DNA of 64,000 nt from Acidisphaera sp. L21 (lineage in GTDB: Bacteria; Pseudomonadota; Alphaproteobacteria; Acetobacterales; Acetobacteraceae): contig NZ_LMUY01000008.1 of assembly GCF_009765685.1 (NCBI RefSeq), positions 1-64,000 of the forward strand, given 5' to 3'. Shown piece by piece: positions 1 through 8,101 of this stretch. A program made the translations under genes and the position numbers. Numbering within the stretch: the stretch's first letter is position 1; every line of letters starts with the position of its first letter. The notes under the pieces were generated by a model. The model was not told where the DNA came from. It worked only from the letters and a program-made list of their open reading frames with translations, and ran no database searches.

Positions 1-1
1 G

Positions 2-175
2 GGCAAGGGCGCGATGACGGACCGGGTGCGCGCCTGGCGCGACCACCTGCCGCACTACTTCCCGCTGCCTCACCCGTCCTGGCGCACCGGCGTCTGGGAA
101 AAACGCAACCCCTGGTTCGTCACCGACGTGCTGCCGGCGCTGCGGGATGCAGTGGCGCGCGCCCTGGCGGAGTGA
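2..175 (+). CDS. Uracil-DNA glycosylase family protein, C-terminal fragment
   Basis: Only the last 57 residues are inside the window; the gene starts to the left. The visible tail contains LPHPSWRTGVWEKRNPWF followed by a short helix and the stop. A HPS-(P/W)-RN-type motif followed by a Trp-rich segment near the C-terminus is what I recognise from the uracil-DNA-glycosylase-like family (single-domain proteins that act on uracil or related bases in DNA). The catalytic N-terminal motif is not visible, so activity cannot be judged. The assignment rests on one motif. Confidence 0.55.
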   Translation, partial: GKGAMTDRVRAWRDHLPHYFPLPHPSWRTGVWEKRNPWFVTDVLPALRDAVARALAE

Positions 176-319
176 GGCGCTAGGGCTCGCGCCAGTTGGT
201 GACCAATCGCTCCCAGATGAATTCCTGACGATCTTCGGACAGCGTCGGCGCCTGTTTTGCGCTCCATGCCAGATCCGGAGGATGACGCGACGGTCGGGGC
301 AGACACAATCCCGGCTCGA

Positions 320-733
320 TCACCCCATCAGATGGAGCACGACCTCGCGCTGATGTGGCGCCGTCCGATGTTCCCACACATACACGCCCTGCCACGTTCC
401 CAGCGCCAGTCGCCCGCCCACGAGCGGGATCGAAACCTGCGTCTGCGTCAGCGCCGCGCGGATATGCGCCGGCATATCGTCCGGCCCCTCGGTGTTGTGG
501 CGATATCCGACATTCTCCGGCACCAGCCAGGCGAAGAAGGCCTCCAGATCGGCCCGGACGGTCGGGTCGGCATTTTCCTGCACCAGCAGCGAGGCCGAGG
601 TATGGCGGATGAACACCGTCAGCAACCCGGTGGTCATGCCCTGCGCCGCAACCCACGCCTCGATCGGGGCGGAGATCGGGACGAGACCCTTGCCGGCGGT
701 CGACACGATCAGGGTGTGCGTTTCTTGCCTCAA
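320..733 (-). CDS. yjbQ: YjbQ family protein (secondary thiamine-phosphate synthase type)
   Basis: A 137-residue protein of the YjbQ/UPF0047 family, a small trimeric beta-barrel protein; some members show weak thiamine-phosphate synthase activity, but the physiological role is unsettled. Conserved features are visible: HTSASLLVQENADP in the middle, RHNTEGPDDMPAH, and LALGTWQGVYVWEHR near the end. The reading frame stays open far upstream, but homologous sequence begins at TTG (731-733), which overlaps the stop of the preceding YdcZ gene in a TTGA arrangement, so I chose that start; it gives the usual family length. Likely co-transcribed with the transporter upstream. The bases between 176 and 319 hold no gene I can support. 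Confidence 0.85.
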   Translation of the reverse strand: MRQETHTLIVSTAGKGLVPISAPIEAWVAAQGMTTGLLTVFIRHTSASLLVQENADPTVRADLEAFFAWLVPENVGYRHNTEGPDDMPAHIRAALTQTQVSIPLVGGRLALGTWQGVYVWEHRTAPHQREVVLHLMG

Positions 734-1191
734 AACACGGCCACGCAAACGATACCGGCGATCATCAATGCTGCTCCGATCAGGCGGCCCAGCCCGGCCG
801 CGTGTTGAGGGAAGCCTACCAGGCCGAAATGATCGAGCGCGATAGAGGCGATGATCGCCGCAATGACCGTGAGCCCGGTGAACAGCCCAGCCCCGAGTTG
901 GCCCGGCGCGATCAGCATCGACATCACGTAGAGCGCGCTGATCACCCCGCCGGCCCAGGCCCACCACGGCACCTGCGCCATCTGCGCCGCCGGGAACGGG
1001 CCGGCCCAAACCAGCGCCCCGATCGCCAGGCAGCCGATCGAGATGAGGGAGAAGATGAGCGCTGGCCACCAGGGGCCGCCAAGGCTGTCGGTGAGCTTCG
1101 CATTCGCGCCCGATTCGACGGAGGTGAGCGCGCCGGCCGCGGCGACGAATAGATACAGGAGGGGTTTCACAGCCCGCCAACGCCCCCGCAA
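730..1191 (-). CDS. DMT-superfamily transporter, YdcZ (DUF606) type
   Basis: A 153-residue, very hydrophobic protein with about five membrane segments. It matches the half-size YdcZ/DUF606 members of the drug/metabolite transporter superfamily: an N-terminal helix carrying a GALTSVESGANAKL segment, a WWAW motif in the third helix, and a final helix ending at the stop. Such proteins usually work as dimers; the substrate is unknown and the sequence gives no hint. An internal GTG would remove the first seven residues. The gene is translationally coupled to yjbQ and lies 10 bases after the mutL stop, but the mutL product is unlikely to be related in function. Confidence 0.8.
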   Translation of the reverse strand: MRGRWRAVKPLLYLFVAAAGALTSVESGANAKLTDSLGGPWWPALIFSLISIGCLAIGALVWAGPFPAAQMAQVPWWAWAGGVISALYVMSMLIAPGQLGAGLFTGLTVIAAIIASIALDHFGLVGFPQHAAGLGRLIGAALMIAGIVCVAVF

Positions 1192-1201
1192 GGTGCGGGT
1201 T

Positions 1202-2998
1202 CTAGCGGCGGCCGAACATGGTTTCGATCTCCGCCCGGCTCAGCTTCAGCACCGTCGGGCGGCCGTGGGAGCAGGTGGCTGCGCGCGGCGTCGCTTCCAT
1301 CTGGCGCAGCAGGGCGTTCATCTCCGCGGCGTTCAGCCGACGGCCGGCGCGCACGCTGCCATGGCAGGCCATGCGCGCGATGGCGGCGTCCAACAGCGTG
1401 TCCAACGCGGTGGCCTCACCATGCTCGGCCAACTCGTCGGCCAGGTCGCGCAGCAGGGGCGCCGGGTCGGGCGAGCCACCGGCCGACAGCACGGCCGGCA
1501 TGGCCCGCACGAGCACCGCACCGGCGCCGAATGCCTCCAACTCCAACCCCAGGGACAGCAAAGTGGCGGCGTGCTGCACCAGATGCGCGACGGCGGCGGG
1601 GGGCATATCCACCACGGCGGGCAGTAACAAGGGCTGGCTGCGCACGCCGCCCTCGCGCACCTGCATAGCCAACGCCTCGTGCGTCAGGCGTTCATGGGCG
1701 GCATGTTGGTCGACCAGCACCAGGCTGCCATCACCAGCTACCGCGATGACGTAGGTATCCAGCACCTGGGCCACCGCAGCGCCCAGCGGATGTGGCGACG
1801 GTTCCGGCGGTGCAGACGGCGCGACGCGGGCCGACGGGGCGGCGGCAAAGGGCAGGGCCAGCTCGGCGAAGCCCTGGGCTGCCAGGGCCGGATGCGGCGG
1901 CGCGGGTTCCACCGGCACCAGGCGCAGCGGGGCGCGGCTGGGCAGCGAAGGGCGGAAGGTGGCGAATCGTGGCGCTGCCCCGGCGCCGGCCGACAAGGTG
2001 CGCCGCAGCGTGCCGATCACCAGCGCCCGCACGCCGTCCGCGTCGCGAAACCGCAACTCGGTCTTGGCGGGATGGACGTTCACGTCGACCTCCTCCGGCG
2101 GGATGGTGAGGTACAACGCCACCACCGCGTGCCGGCCGGCCGCGATCACGTCGCGATACGCCACGCGCACCGCGGTGCGCAACACCGGGTCGGTCACGGG
2201 TCGGCCGTTCACCACCAGGGATTGCCCGGCAGTCGTGGCGCGGCTGGCTGCCGGCCCGGCGGCATGCCCCGCCAGGGTCAACCCACTGCGCCCACCCTCG
2301 ACCAGCAGCAACTCGCCAGCCGCCAACAACGCTGTCGCCCGCGCGCCGCGGTCCTGGACCGGCAGGTCGAACACCACCCGGCCATCGCTGACCAGGCGCA
2401 TGGCGACATGCGGGGCGGCAAACGCCAGGCGGCGCACCGCGGCCTCGGCATGATCCGCCTCCACCCGGGCGGATTTGAGGAAGTTGCGCCGGGCGGGCGT
2501 GGCGAAGAACAGATCGGACACCAGCACCTGCGTGCCTACCGGCCCCGCGGCGGGTGCAACCGCATCGACCATGCCGCCCTCGACCCGGATCCGATGCGCG
2601 TTCGGCGCGCCATGCGGGCGGGATGTGATCTGCAACCGCGCCGCCGCCCCGATGGAGGGCAGCGCCTCCCCGCGGAAGCCGAGCGTATCGATGCGGATCA
2701 GATGGTCGTCGGCTAGTTTGGAGGTGCAATGCCGCTGCACCGCGAGCGCCAGCGCGTCGGGCGACATGCCGGCGCCGTCATCCGTCACCTCGATCCGGGC
2801 GATGCCGCCGCCATCCAGCACGACCGCGATGCGCCTGGCGCCGGAATCGATGGCGTTCTCGACCAATTCCTTGGCAACCGCAGCCGGCCGCTCGATCACC
2901 TCGCCAGCGGCGATCCGGTCCACCAGCGCATCCGGCAGGCGGCGCAGGACCCCGGCGATCGGCGTCAACTCAGGGACAGGGAGGGCGTACGACTCCAT
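1202..2998 (-). CDS. mutL: DNA mismatch repair protein MutL
   Basis: A 598-residue MutL, the ATPase that links MutS mismatch recognition to strand removal. The GHKL ATPase motifs are near the N-terminus: ENAIDSGA, DDGAGM and GFRGEALPSIG. A low-complexity Pro/Ala linker of about 80 residues separates this from the dimerisation domain. The C-terminal domain carries the metal-dependent nicking motifs DQHAAHERLTHE (pattern DQHA-x2-E-x4-E), ACHGS, CSHGRPT and a terminal MFGRR. These fit a MutL with its own endonuclease, as expected in lineages without MutH. The frame is open further upstream, but I chose the ATG giving MESYALPVPELTPI because the upstream part is a repeat-encoded Cys/Trp stretch. 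Confidence 0.97.
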   Translation of the reverse strand: MESYALPVPELTPIAGVLRRLPDALVDRIAAGEVIERPAAVAKELVENAIDSGARRIAVVLDGGGIARIEVTDDGAGMSPDALALAVQRHCTSKLADDHLIRIDTLGFRGEALPSIGAAARLQITSRPHGAPNAHRIRVEGGMVDAVAPAAGPVGTQVLVSDLFFATPARRNFLKSARVEADHAEAAVRRLAFAAPHVAMRLVSDGRVVFDLPVQDRGARATALLAAGELLLVEGGRSGLTLAGHAAGPAASRATTAGQSLVVNGRPVTDPVLRTAVRVAYRDVIAAGRHAVVALYLTIPPEEVDVNVHPAKTELRFRDADGVRALVIGTLRRTLSAGAGAAPRFATFRPSLPSRAPLRLVPVEPAPPHPALAAQGFAELALPFAAAPSARVAPSAPPEPSPHPLGAAVAQVLDTYVIAVAGDGSLVLVDQHAAHERLTHEALAMQVREGGVRSQPLLLPAVVDMPPAAVAHLVQHAATLLSLGLELEAFGAGAVLVRAMPAVLSAGGSPDPAPLLRDLADELAEHGEATALDTLLDAAIARMACHGSVRAGRRLNAAEMNALLRQMEATPRAATCSHGRPTVLKLSRAEIETMFGRR

Positions 2999-3034
2999 GT
3001 GAGGAGAATAGCGTGTTCGATGGCACCACAACAA

Positions 3035-3087
3035 ACACCAGGGCAACAAACACCAAGGCAACACACATCAGGGCAACACACATCAGG
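3035..3087. repeat. 15-bp tandem repeat, about 3.5 copies
   Basis: Three consecutive 15-base units (3035-3049, 3050-3064, 3065-3079) and a half unit (3080-3087) follow the pattern ACAYCARGGCAACAM. The array lies between the stop of the secreted protein gene at 3083 and the mutL start. It is purine/CA-rich and unlike the surrounding GC-rich sequence. It is a simple-sequence expansion; no function is evident. Confidence 0.8.
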
Positions 3088-3520
3088 ATACGGCGCCGGC
3101 ACAACCCGCCACGCCGCCGCGTGTGCCGCGCACCGGATTGCGCGGGTCGACGGTGTCGTCCCCCCAGGCGCCGAAGAAACTGGCATGGTCCGGCGCAAAA
3201 CGGACGTATTCTTTGCCGACCCCGAAGCGGTCGTGCCAGGTGAAGGTGCCACTGCTGTCGTCATCCGGGACGAAATCGGTCAGCTCGCCGTTGAACGGCA
3301 CGTCGTCCTCTATCCGGTAATGGCCGATCAGGTGGCCGTCCTTCAGTTCGAAGCTGGTGTGGTGGCACTGCATGCGCCCGGCATTGCGCACCATGCCGCC
3401 GTAATCCCCCACCACATCGGCCACCCAAGGCGGGTCTGCCGCCGGCTGCGCGATTGCCCGCTGCGCCGTCACCGGAAACGCGAACGCGACCAGCAGCGCC
3501 GGTAGCAGCAGGTGCCGCAT
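3083..3520 (-). CDS. Hypothetical secreted protein
   Basis: A 145-residue protein beginning with a clear signal peptide (basic start, LLLPALLVAFAFP core, cleavage likely near AIAQ). The mature part is rich in Asp, Gly and aromatic residues, with GDYGGMVRNAGRMQCHH, a GHLIGHYRIEDD strand pair and WHDRFGVGKEYVRF, suggesting a small beta-rich periplasmic domain. I do not recognise the family. Its ATG overlaps the stop of the DUF3035 lipoprotein gene by one base, so the two are probably translated from one message with lspA and ileS. The stop lies within the last units of the 15-bp tandem repeat. Confidence 0.75.
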   Translation of the reverse strand: MRHLLLPALLVAFAFPVTAQRAIAQPAADPPWVADVVGDYGGMVRNAGRMQCHHTSFELKDGHLIGHYRIEDDVPFNGELTDFVPDDDSSGTFTWHDRFGVGKEYVRFAPDHASFFGAWGDDTVDPRNPVRGTRGGVAGCAGAVS

Positions 3521-4086
3521 CAGAAGATGGAGTCGAGAATGCCCTGCTGGCGGCGCTGGATGATCGGCGTATCACCCGTGCTCTGCGCCGCGCCCAATGC
3601 CGCGTTCTGGCGCAGTCGCTGGCTCTCGGCCTGTGGGTCCACCGGCGTGCCGGGCGGCGGCGCCGGCTTCCAGAACATCAACCGGTCGGCGAAGGACTGG
3701 CTCGGCGCGTCGAGTTGCGATTCCGAATCCACCTCGTTGCGAATGTCGCGCGGCGCGGCCGGCCCGGCGGCGCTCAACAACGCCTGCTGGCCGGGTGACG
3801 TGCCGGCCGGCGCGCCGCTCAGCGCCGTGGTCGGCGACAAGGCGGCCTCGGCCTGCTGCCGCTCCGACAATTCTTGCGGGCGGGACGCACCGGGGCGCGG
3901 CGGCCGCAGCGAGAAATCCGGCGGCATGGAGAGCGGCGCACGGGTCGTCACGGTGAATTCGTCCGGCGCATCCCGGGTCAACCCAATGGTGCGGGACAGA
4001 TCGTCGCCACCGCAGCCGGACAGACCGATACTGGCGAGCACGACCAGCGCGGGCGCGTGACGTGTCAAGCGATAGATGTTGCTCAT
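3520..4086 (-). CDS. DUF3035-family lipoprotein
   Basis: A 188-residue lipoprotein. The N-terminus has a hydrophobic stretch ending in a lipobox (IGLSGCGG), so it is predicted to be lipid-anchored at Cys. After it come SRTIGLTRDAPDEFTV and an APLSMPPDF segment followed by LRPPRPG, the recognisable signature of the alphaproteobacterial DUF3035 family (beta-barrel-assembly-associated lipoproteins in some annotations; role not established here). The rest is Gln/Ala/Pro-rich and probably disordered, ending in QRRQQGILDSIF. It sits 7 bases after lspA, which encodes the peptidase that would process it. Confidence 0.8.
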   Translation of the reverse strand: MSNIYRLTRHAPALVVLASIGLSGCGGDDLSRTIGLTRDAPDEFTVTTRAPLSMPPDFSLRPPRPGASRPQELSERQQAEAALSPTTALSGAPAGTSPGQQALLSAAGPAAPRDIRNEVDSESQLDAPSQSFADRLMFWKPAPPPGTPVDPQAESQRLRQNAALGAAQSTGDTPIIQRRQQGILDSIF

Positions 4087-4093
4087 GCGCGGG

Positions 4094-4618
4094 TCATAGC
4101 TCCGCTGGCCCTGGCCCTGCAAGCCGCTCGTCAGCGCCGCGTGATTTCGGTCGCAAACCATCCAACACCAGAGCCGCAACGCCGCATACGATCGCGGCAT
4201 CGGCCACGTTGAACACGTACCAGCTCCAGCTGCCGACGTGGAAATGGATGAAATCCACCACCGCGCCGAAGCGCAGCCGGTCCAACACGTTGCCGATCGC
4301 CCCGCCGGCAATGGCGCCCAGCGAGAACGCCACCAGCCGCGACTCCGCCCGGCGCAGCCACACCGCCAGCGCCACCACGATGGCGATGGCCACCGCCACC
4401 AGCAGCAGCGGGCCCCAGGCACCATCCGCCTTGAACAGGCCGAAGGTGACGCCCTGGTTCCACACCATCGTCAGGCTCAGCACCGGCAGCAGATCCACCC
4501 GGCCCAGCAACGGAAGCTGCAGCCCCTGCAGGATCCAGGTCTTGCTGCCCTGGTCGGCCACGAACACCAGCACCAGGGCCACCAGGCCAAGCGCCGTCAG
4601 GCGATTGCGCAGGGTCAC
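4094..4618 (-). CDS. lspA: Lipoprotein signal peptidase (signal peptidase II)
   Basis: A 174-residue inner-membrane aspartic protease that removes signal peptides from prolipoproteins after diacylglycerol transfer. Four membrane helices are visible. The two catalytic aspartates sit in GNVLDRLRFGAVVDF and FNVADAAI, and DQGSKTWIL in the first helix is the family signature. I chose the GTG at 4616-4618, whose GTGA overlaps the ileS stop; ileS-lspA is a widespread gene order. Several lipoproteins in this window (DUF3035, CHAP, LptE, DUF3576) are candidate substrates. Confidence 0.95.
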   Translation of the reverse strand: MTLRNRLTALGLVALVLVFVADQGSKTWILQGLQLPLLGRVDLLPVLSLTMVWNQGVTFGLFKADGAWGPLLLVAVAIAIVVALAVWLRRAESRLVAFSLGAIAGGAIGNVLDRLRFGAVVDFIHFHVGSWSWYVFNVADAAIVCGVAALVLDGLRPKSRGADERLAGPGPAEL

Positions 4619-7383
4619 GCCGCGTCGATTCTTGGCTGGCCGACCAGCCCGCTCTCCACCGCATCGGTGCAGCGCAGGCAGAGTGCCGGATGGGCCGGGT
4701 TGCTGCCGACCTCGGGCAGCACCTTCCAGCAGCGGGCGCATTTCTCGCCCGGTGCCTTGTCCACCGCCAAGGCCCCGCCCGGCACCACCTGGCTGACGAT
4801 GGCGAACTCGCACCACGCCGGGTCATCGAGCAGGCTGCGCATGCTCTCCGGCAAGCTGACCACCGCCTGCAGCGAGGCCTTGATCGTGCCGTCGCGTCGC
4901 GCCGTTTCCAGCACGGTAGTCACCTCGCCGCGATGCTCGCGCAGCGTCGCGATGCGGGCAGCGAGCGCTGAGTCGTACCACTCGGCCGGGATTTCCGGCA
5001 GGGGCTGCAGGTGCACGCTGTCATCTTCGCCCGGGAACCGCGCACCCCAGGCCTCTTCCGCGGTGAACACCAGCACCGGCGCCAGCCAGATAGTCAGGCA
5101 GCGATGCACCGCATTCAGCACCGTCCGTGTCGCCCGGCGCTTCGCATCGTCCGGCCGGTCGCAGTACAGCGCATCCTTGCGCACGTCGAAGTAGAACGCG
5201 GACAGGTCGGCGGCGCAGAAGGCGTGCAGTTCCGGATATAGCCCGGTCCAATCATGCGTCTGCAGCGCACGGCGCAGGCGGCCGTCGATCTCGGACAGGC
5301 GATGCAGCACCCACCGCTCCAGTTCCGGCATCTCGGTCACCGGCACGCGCTCTGCCTCGGTGAACCCCTCCACCGCGCCCAGCAGCCAACGCAACGTGTT
5401 ACGCAGGCGGCGATACAATTCGGCCTGCTGCTTCAGGATCTCCGGCCCGATGCGAAGATCCTCGGTCGTGTCGGAATTCATCACCCACAGCCGCAGGATG
5501 TCGGCGCCCAACTTGTCGGTCACCTGCTGCGGCGCGGTGACGTTGCCGAGCGACTTGCTCATCTTGCGCCCGGTCTCGTCCAGCACGAAGCCGTGGGTCA
5601 GCACTGCCTTGAACGGCGCCGCCCCGCGGGTGCCGATCGCCTCCAACAGGGACGATTGGAACCAGCCGCGATGCTGGTCCGAACCTTCTAAATACAAGTC
5701 CGCCGGCCAGGGCTTGCCCCGGTCCTCCAGCGCGAAGCCGTGGGTCGAGCCGCTCTCGAACCACACGTCGACGATATCCATCACCTGTTCGAAATTCTCA
5801 GGATCGCGGCCATCGCCCAGGAAGCGGCTCTTGGGGGAGCGATACCAGGCATCCGCCCCTTCGCTGGTGAACGCCTCCACCACGCGGGCAACGACCGCCG
5901 GGTCACGCAGCGGCTCGCCCGTGGTGCGGTCGACGAACACCGGGATCGGCACGCCCCAGGCGCGCTGCCGGCTGATGCACCAATCCGGGCGCCCCGCCAC
6001 CATCGAGCCGATGCGGTTGCGGCCCTGCGGCGGGATGAACGGCGTAGCCTCGATCGCTTCCAGCGCGCGGGCGCGGATCTGTTCCGGCCCGTCCATGCGG
6101 ATGAACCATTGCGGCGTGGCCCGATAGATCAGCGGCGCCTTGGAGCGCCAGGAATGCGGGTAGGAATGCACCAGCTTGCCGCGGCCGATCAGCCCGCCCG
6201 CCGCCTCGATCGCGGCACCGACGGGGGTGGCGGCCTTGAACACGTGCGTGCCGGCGAACATCGGCACGCCCGGCGTGTAGCGCCCATCCTCGCCCACCGT
6301 TTCCGGCACGGCGATGCCATGCGCGCGGCACAGCCCGAAATCCTCCTCGCCATGCGCCGGCGCCATGTGAACCAGGCCGGAACCCTGCTCGGTGGTGACG
6401 AAATCGCCCATCAGGATCGGCGCATCGTGGTCGTAGCCCTGGCCACGCAGCGGGTGCGCGCAGATCAGGCCGTCGAGGTCCGAGCCATGCACCACCTGCA
6501 GCACGTGATGCGTCGCGATGCCCAACTGGGTGCAAACGCTGCCGACCAGATCCAGCGCTACCAGGATGATCTCCCCCGGCTTGGCCAGCGAGCCCTCCGC
6601 CACGCTATCGACGCGGACCTGCGCGTAGTCGATCGCGGCCCCAGCGGCGAGCGCCCGGTTACCCGGCATGGTCCACGGCGTGGTCGTCCAGATCACCACG
6701 GACGTGCCTGCCAGCGAGCCGGTCAGGATCGGGAAGCGAACCCACACGGTATCGCTGGTGTGGTCGTGATATTCGATCTCCGCCTCGGCCAGCGCGGTCT
6801 TTTCCACCGTGGACCACATCACCGGGCGCAGGCCGCGATACAGCGAGCCGTTCAGCAGGAACTTGCCGATTTCGCCGGCGATCGCTGCCTCGGCCGGGAA
6901 GTCCATGGTGGCGTAACGGCCCGCCCAATCCCCAGTGACGCCCAGGCGCTGGAATTCTGCCGTCTGGATGTCCAGCCAGCCCTGGGAATAGGCACGGCAC
7001 TCGGCGCGGAAATCCAACACCGGCACCGCATCCTTGTCGCGGCCCGTGCGGCGGTATTCTTCCTCGACCTTCCATTCGATCGGCAGGCCGTGCGTGTCCC
7101 AGCCCGGGATGAAGTCGGCATCGAACCCGGCCATGCGATGGGCCCGCATGATCACATCCTTCAGGATGCGGTTCAGCGCGTGGCCGATGTGCAGATTGCC
7201 GTTGGAATAGATCGGGCCGTCATGCAGCACGAAGGTTGGCTTGCCCGCGGCCATGGCCCGGGTGCGCTGCCACAGGCCCATCCGCTCCCACCGCGCCAAA
7301 ATCTCCGGCTCGCGCTTCGGCAGATCGCCGCGCATCGGGAAGGAGGTCGTGGGGAGAAAGACAGTGTCGCGATAGTCGATCAT
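4615..7383 (-). CDS. ileS: Isoleucyl-tRNA synthetase
   Basis: A 922-residue class I aminoacyl-tRNA synthetase charging tRNA-Ile. The HIGH-type motif appears as NGNLHIGHALNRILKD and the KMSKS loop as GRKMSKSLGN. The editing (CP1) domain lies between them with WTTTPWTMPGN. The C-terminus has a zinc ribbon with two cysteine pairs (CARCWKV and CLRC), as in the bacterial eukaryote-unlike type. I chose the ATG giving MIDYRDTVFLPTTSF, 15 residues inside the longest open frame, because this is where homology to IleS begins. Confidence 0.98.
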   Translation of the reverse strand: MIDYRDTVFLPTTSFPMRGDLPKREPEILARWERMGLWQRTRAMAAGKPTFVLHDGPIYSNGNLHIGHALNRILKDVIMRAHRMAGFDADFIPGWDTHGLPIEWKVEEEYRRTGRDKDAVPVLDFRAECRAYSQGWLDIQTAEFQRLGVTGDWAGRYATMDFPAEAAIAGEIGKFLLNGSLYRGLRPVMWSTVEKTALAEAEIEYHDHTSDTVWVRFPILTGSLAGTSVVIWTTTPWTMPGNRALAAGAAIDYAQVRVDSVAEGSLAKPGEIILVALDLVGSVCTQLGIATHHVLQVVHGSDLDGLICAHPLRGQGYDHDAPILMGDFVTTEQGSGLVHMAPAHGEEDFGLCRAHGIAVPETVGEDGRYTPGVPMFAGTHVFKAATPVGAAIEAAGGLIGRGKLVHSYPHSWRSKAPLIYRATPQWFIRMDGPEQIRARALEAIEATPFIPPQGRNRIGSMVAGRPDWCISRQRAWGVPIPVFVDRTTGEPLRDPAVVARVVEAFTSEGADAWYRSPKSRFLGDGRDPENFEQVMDIVDVWFESGSTHGFALEDRGKPWPADLYLEGSDQHRGWFQSSLLEAIGTRGAAPFKAVLTHGFVLDETGRKMSKSLGNVTAPQQVTDKLGADILRLWVMNSDTTEDLRIGPEILKQQAELYRRLRNTLRWLLGAVEGFTEAERVPVTEMPELERWVLHRLSEIDGRLRRALQTHDWTGLYPELHAFCAADLSAFYFDVRKDALYCDRPDDAKRRATRTVLNAVHRCLTIWLAPVLVFTAEEAWGARFPGEDDSVHLQPLPEIPAEWYDSALAARIATLREHRGEVTTVLETARRDGTIKASLQAVVSLPESMRSLLDDPAWCEFAIVSQVVPGGALAVDKAPGEKCARCWKVLPEVGSNPAHPALCLRCTDAVESGLVGQPRIDAA

Positions 7384-7498
7384 ATGGGGGATCCGGCAAC
7401 AGGCGGCCAAAACGGTCGAACCCGACACCTAGCGCGCCAGACGCCCTCCGCGCCACCCCAGCCTGCGGGGATCAGGGGTGCAGCGCAGCAACCCGCAG

Positions 7499-8005
7499 TT
7501 AATTCGCCGCAACCACGTCCGAGCGGGCGGGTGGGCGCGGGGCGATGAAGCCGAACGTCGGATAGATCGTGGTGCCCAGCGCGTTCGATGGCTCCCACCA
7601 TACGCGCACCGCCGTCCAGTCATTGCCGGGGGAGACATCGATCACGGGCTCGCTGCGGGCAATACGGCCATGCACCCAATTGGCCTGTGTCACGATGATC
7701 TCGCGCGCCGATTTTAGCCGGGAAACGACGGACACATGGCCCGAGGGCAGCCGGCCCGAGCGGCGGAACACCAGAACCTCACCGGGACCCGGCTCCGCCG
7801 TGCGCTGATATCGACCAGACGCACTATCCCACCAGGATGCCGCGTCGCCATAAAGCTGAATCCCGCTAACCTCGCGGGCGAAGGGAGCGCATTCCACATT
7901 GGCGGATCGAGAGCCCCCGGTCATTCCAGTGGGCGATCCACTGCCGGCGCAGGCGGACAGGCCTATCAGGGATACGAGGCAAGCAAGCCAGCCACGCGCA
8001 CCCAT
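7499..8005 (-). CDS. CHAP-domain lipoprotein (putative amidase/peptidase)
   Basis: A 168-residue protein with a lipoprotein-type signal (LIGLSACAGS). The mature part fits a CHAP (cysteine, histidine-dependent amidohydrolase/peptidase) domain: the candidate catalytic Cys is in VECAPFAREVSGI and the His in LPSGHVSVVSRL, with GPGEVLVFRRSG between them. Enzymes of this type usually cleave peptidoglycan stem or cross-bridge peptides in the periplasm. It is a single domain with no visible cell-wall-binding module. Located 115 bases from the ileS start; probably its own transcription unit. Confidence 0.8.
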   Translation of the reverse strand: MGARGWLACLVSLIGLSACAGSGSPTGMTGGSRSANVECAPFAREVSGIQLYGDAASWWDSASGRYQRTAEPGPGEVLVFRRSGRLPSGHVSVVSRLKSAREIIVTQANWVHGRIARSEPVIDVSPGNDWTAVRVWWEPSNALGTTIYPTFGFIAPRPPARSDVVAAN

Positions 8006-8044
8006 TGATCGAACGCTCCCGATTTCGTGAACGGGAGCACCTTA

Positions 8045-8087
8045 CACCGGACATCAACGCGGAGGAATAACGAATTGATGTCCGGTG
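8045..8087. repeat. Perfect 13-bp inverted repeat with 17-base spacer
   Basis: CACCGGACATCAA (8045-8057) is matched exactly by its reverse complement at 8075-8087, with a 17-base purine-rich spacer. It lies 14 bases after the stop of the low-complexity secreted protein gene and 39 bases before the CHAP-gene start on the minus strand. No run of T follows on the minus strand, so a simple intrinsic terminator is not certain; an operator or RNA stem in the CHAP leader is equally possible. Confidence 0.7.
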
Positions 8088-8101
8088 GTTTCAGGCGAGA
8101 C

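Noticed and set aside
180-656. Minus-strand frame overlapping yjbQ and reaching the UDG-like end
   Set aside because: It overlaps the well-supported yjbQ in another frame and shows no family motif.
1679-2716. Plus-strand open frame of 345 codons inside mutL
   Set aside because: Antisense shadow of mutL; composition is typical of a reversed GC-rich gene.
3035-3087. CRISPR-like array
   Set aside because: Units are 15 bases and directly adjacent with no spacers, and there are no cas genes; it is a simple tandem repeat.
5740-7548. Long plus-strand open frame of about 600 codons
   Set aside because: It is antisense to ileS, whose motifs are clear; its translation is Arg/His-rich with no domain. 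A GC-rich codon shadow.
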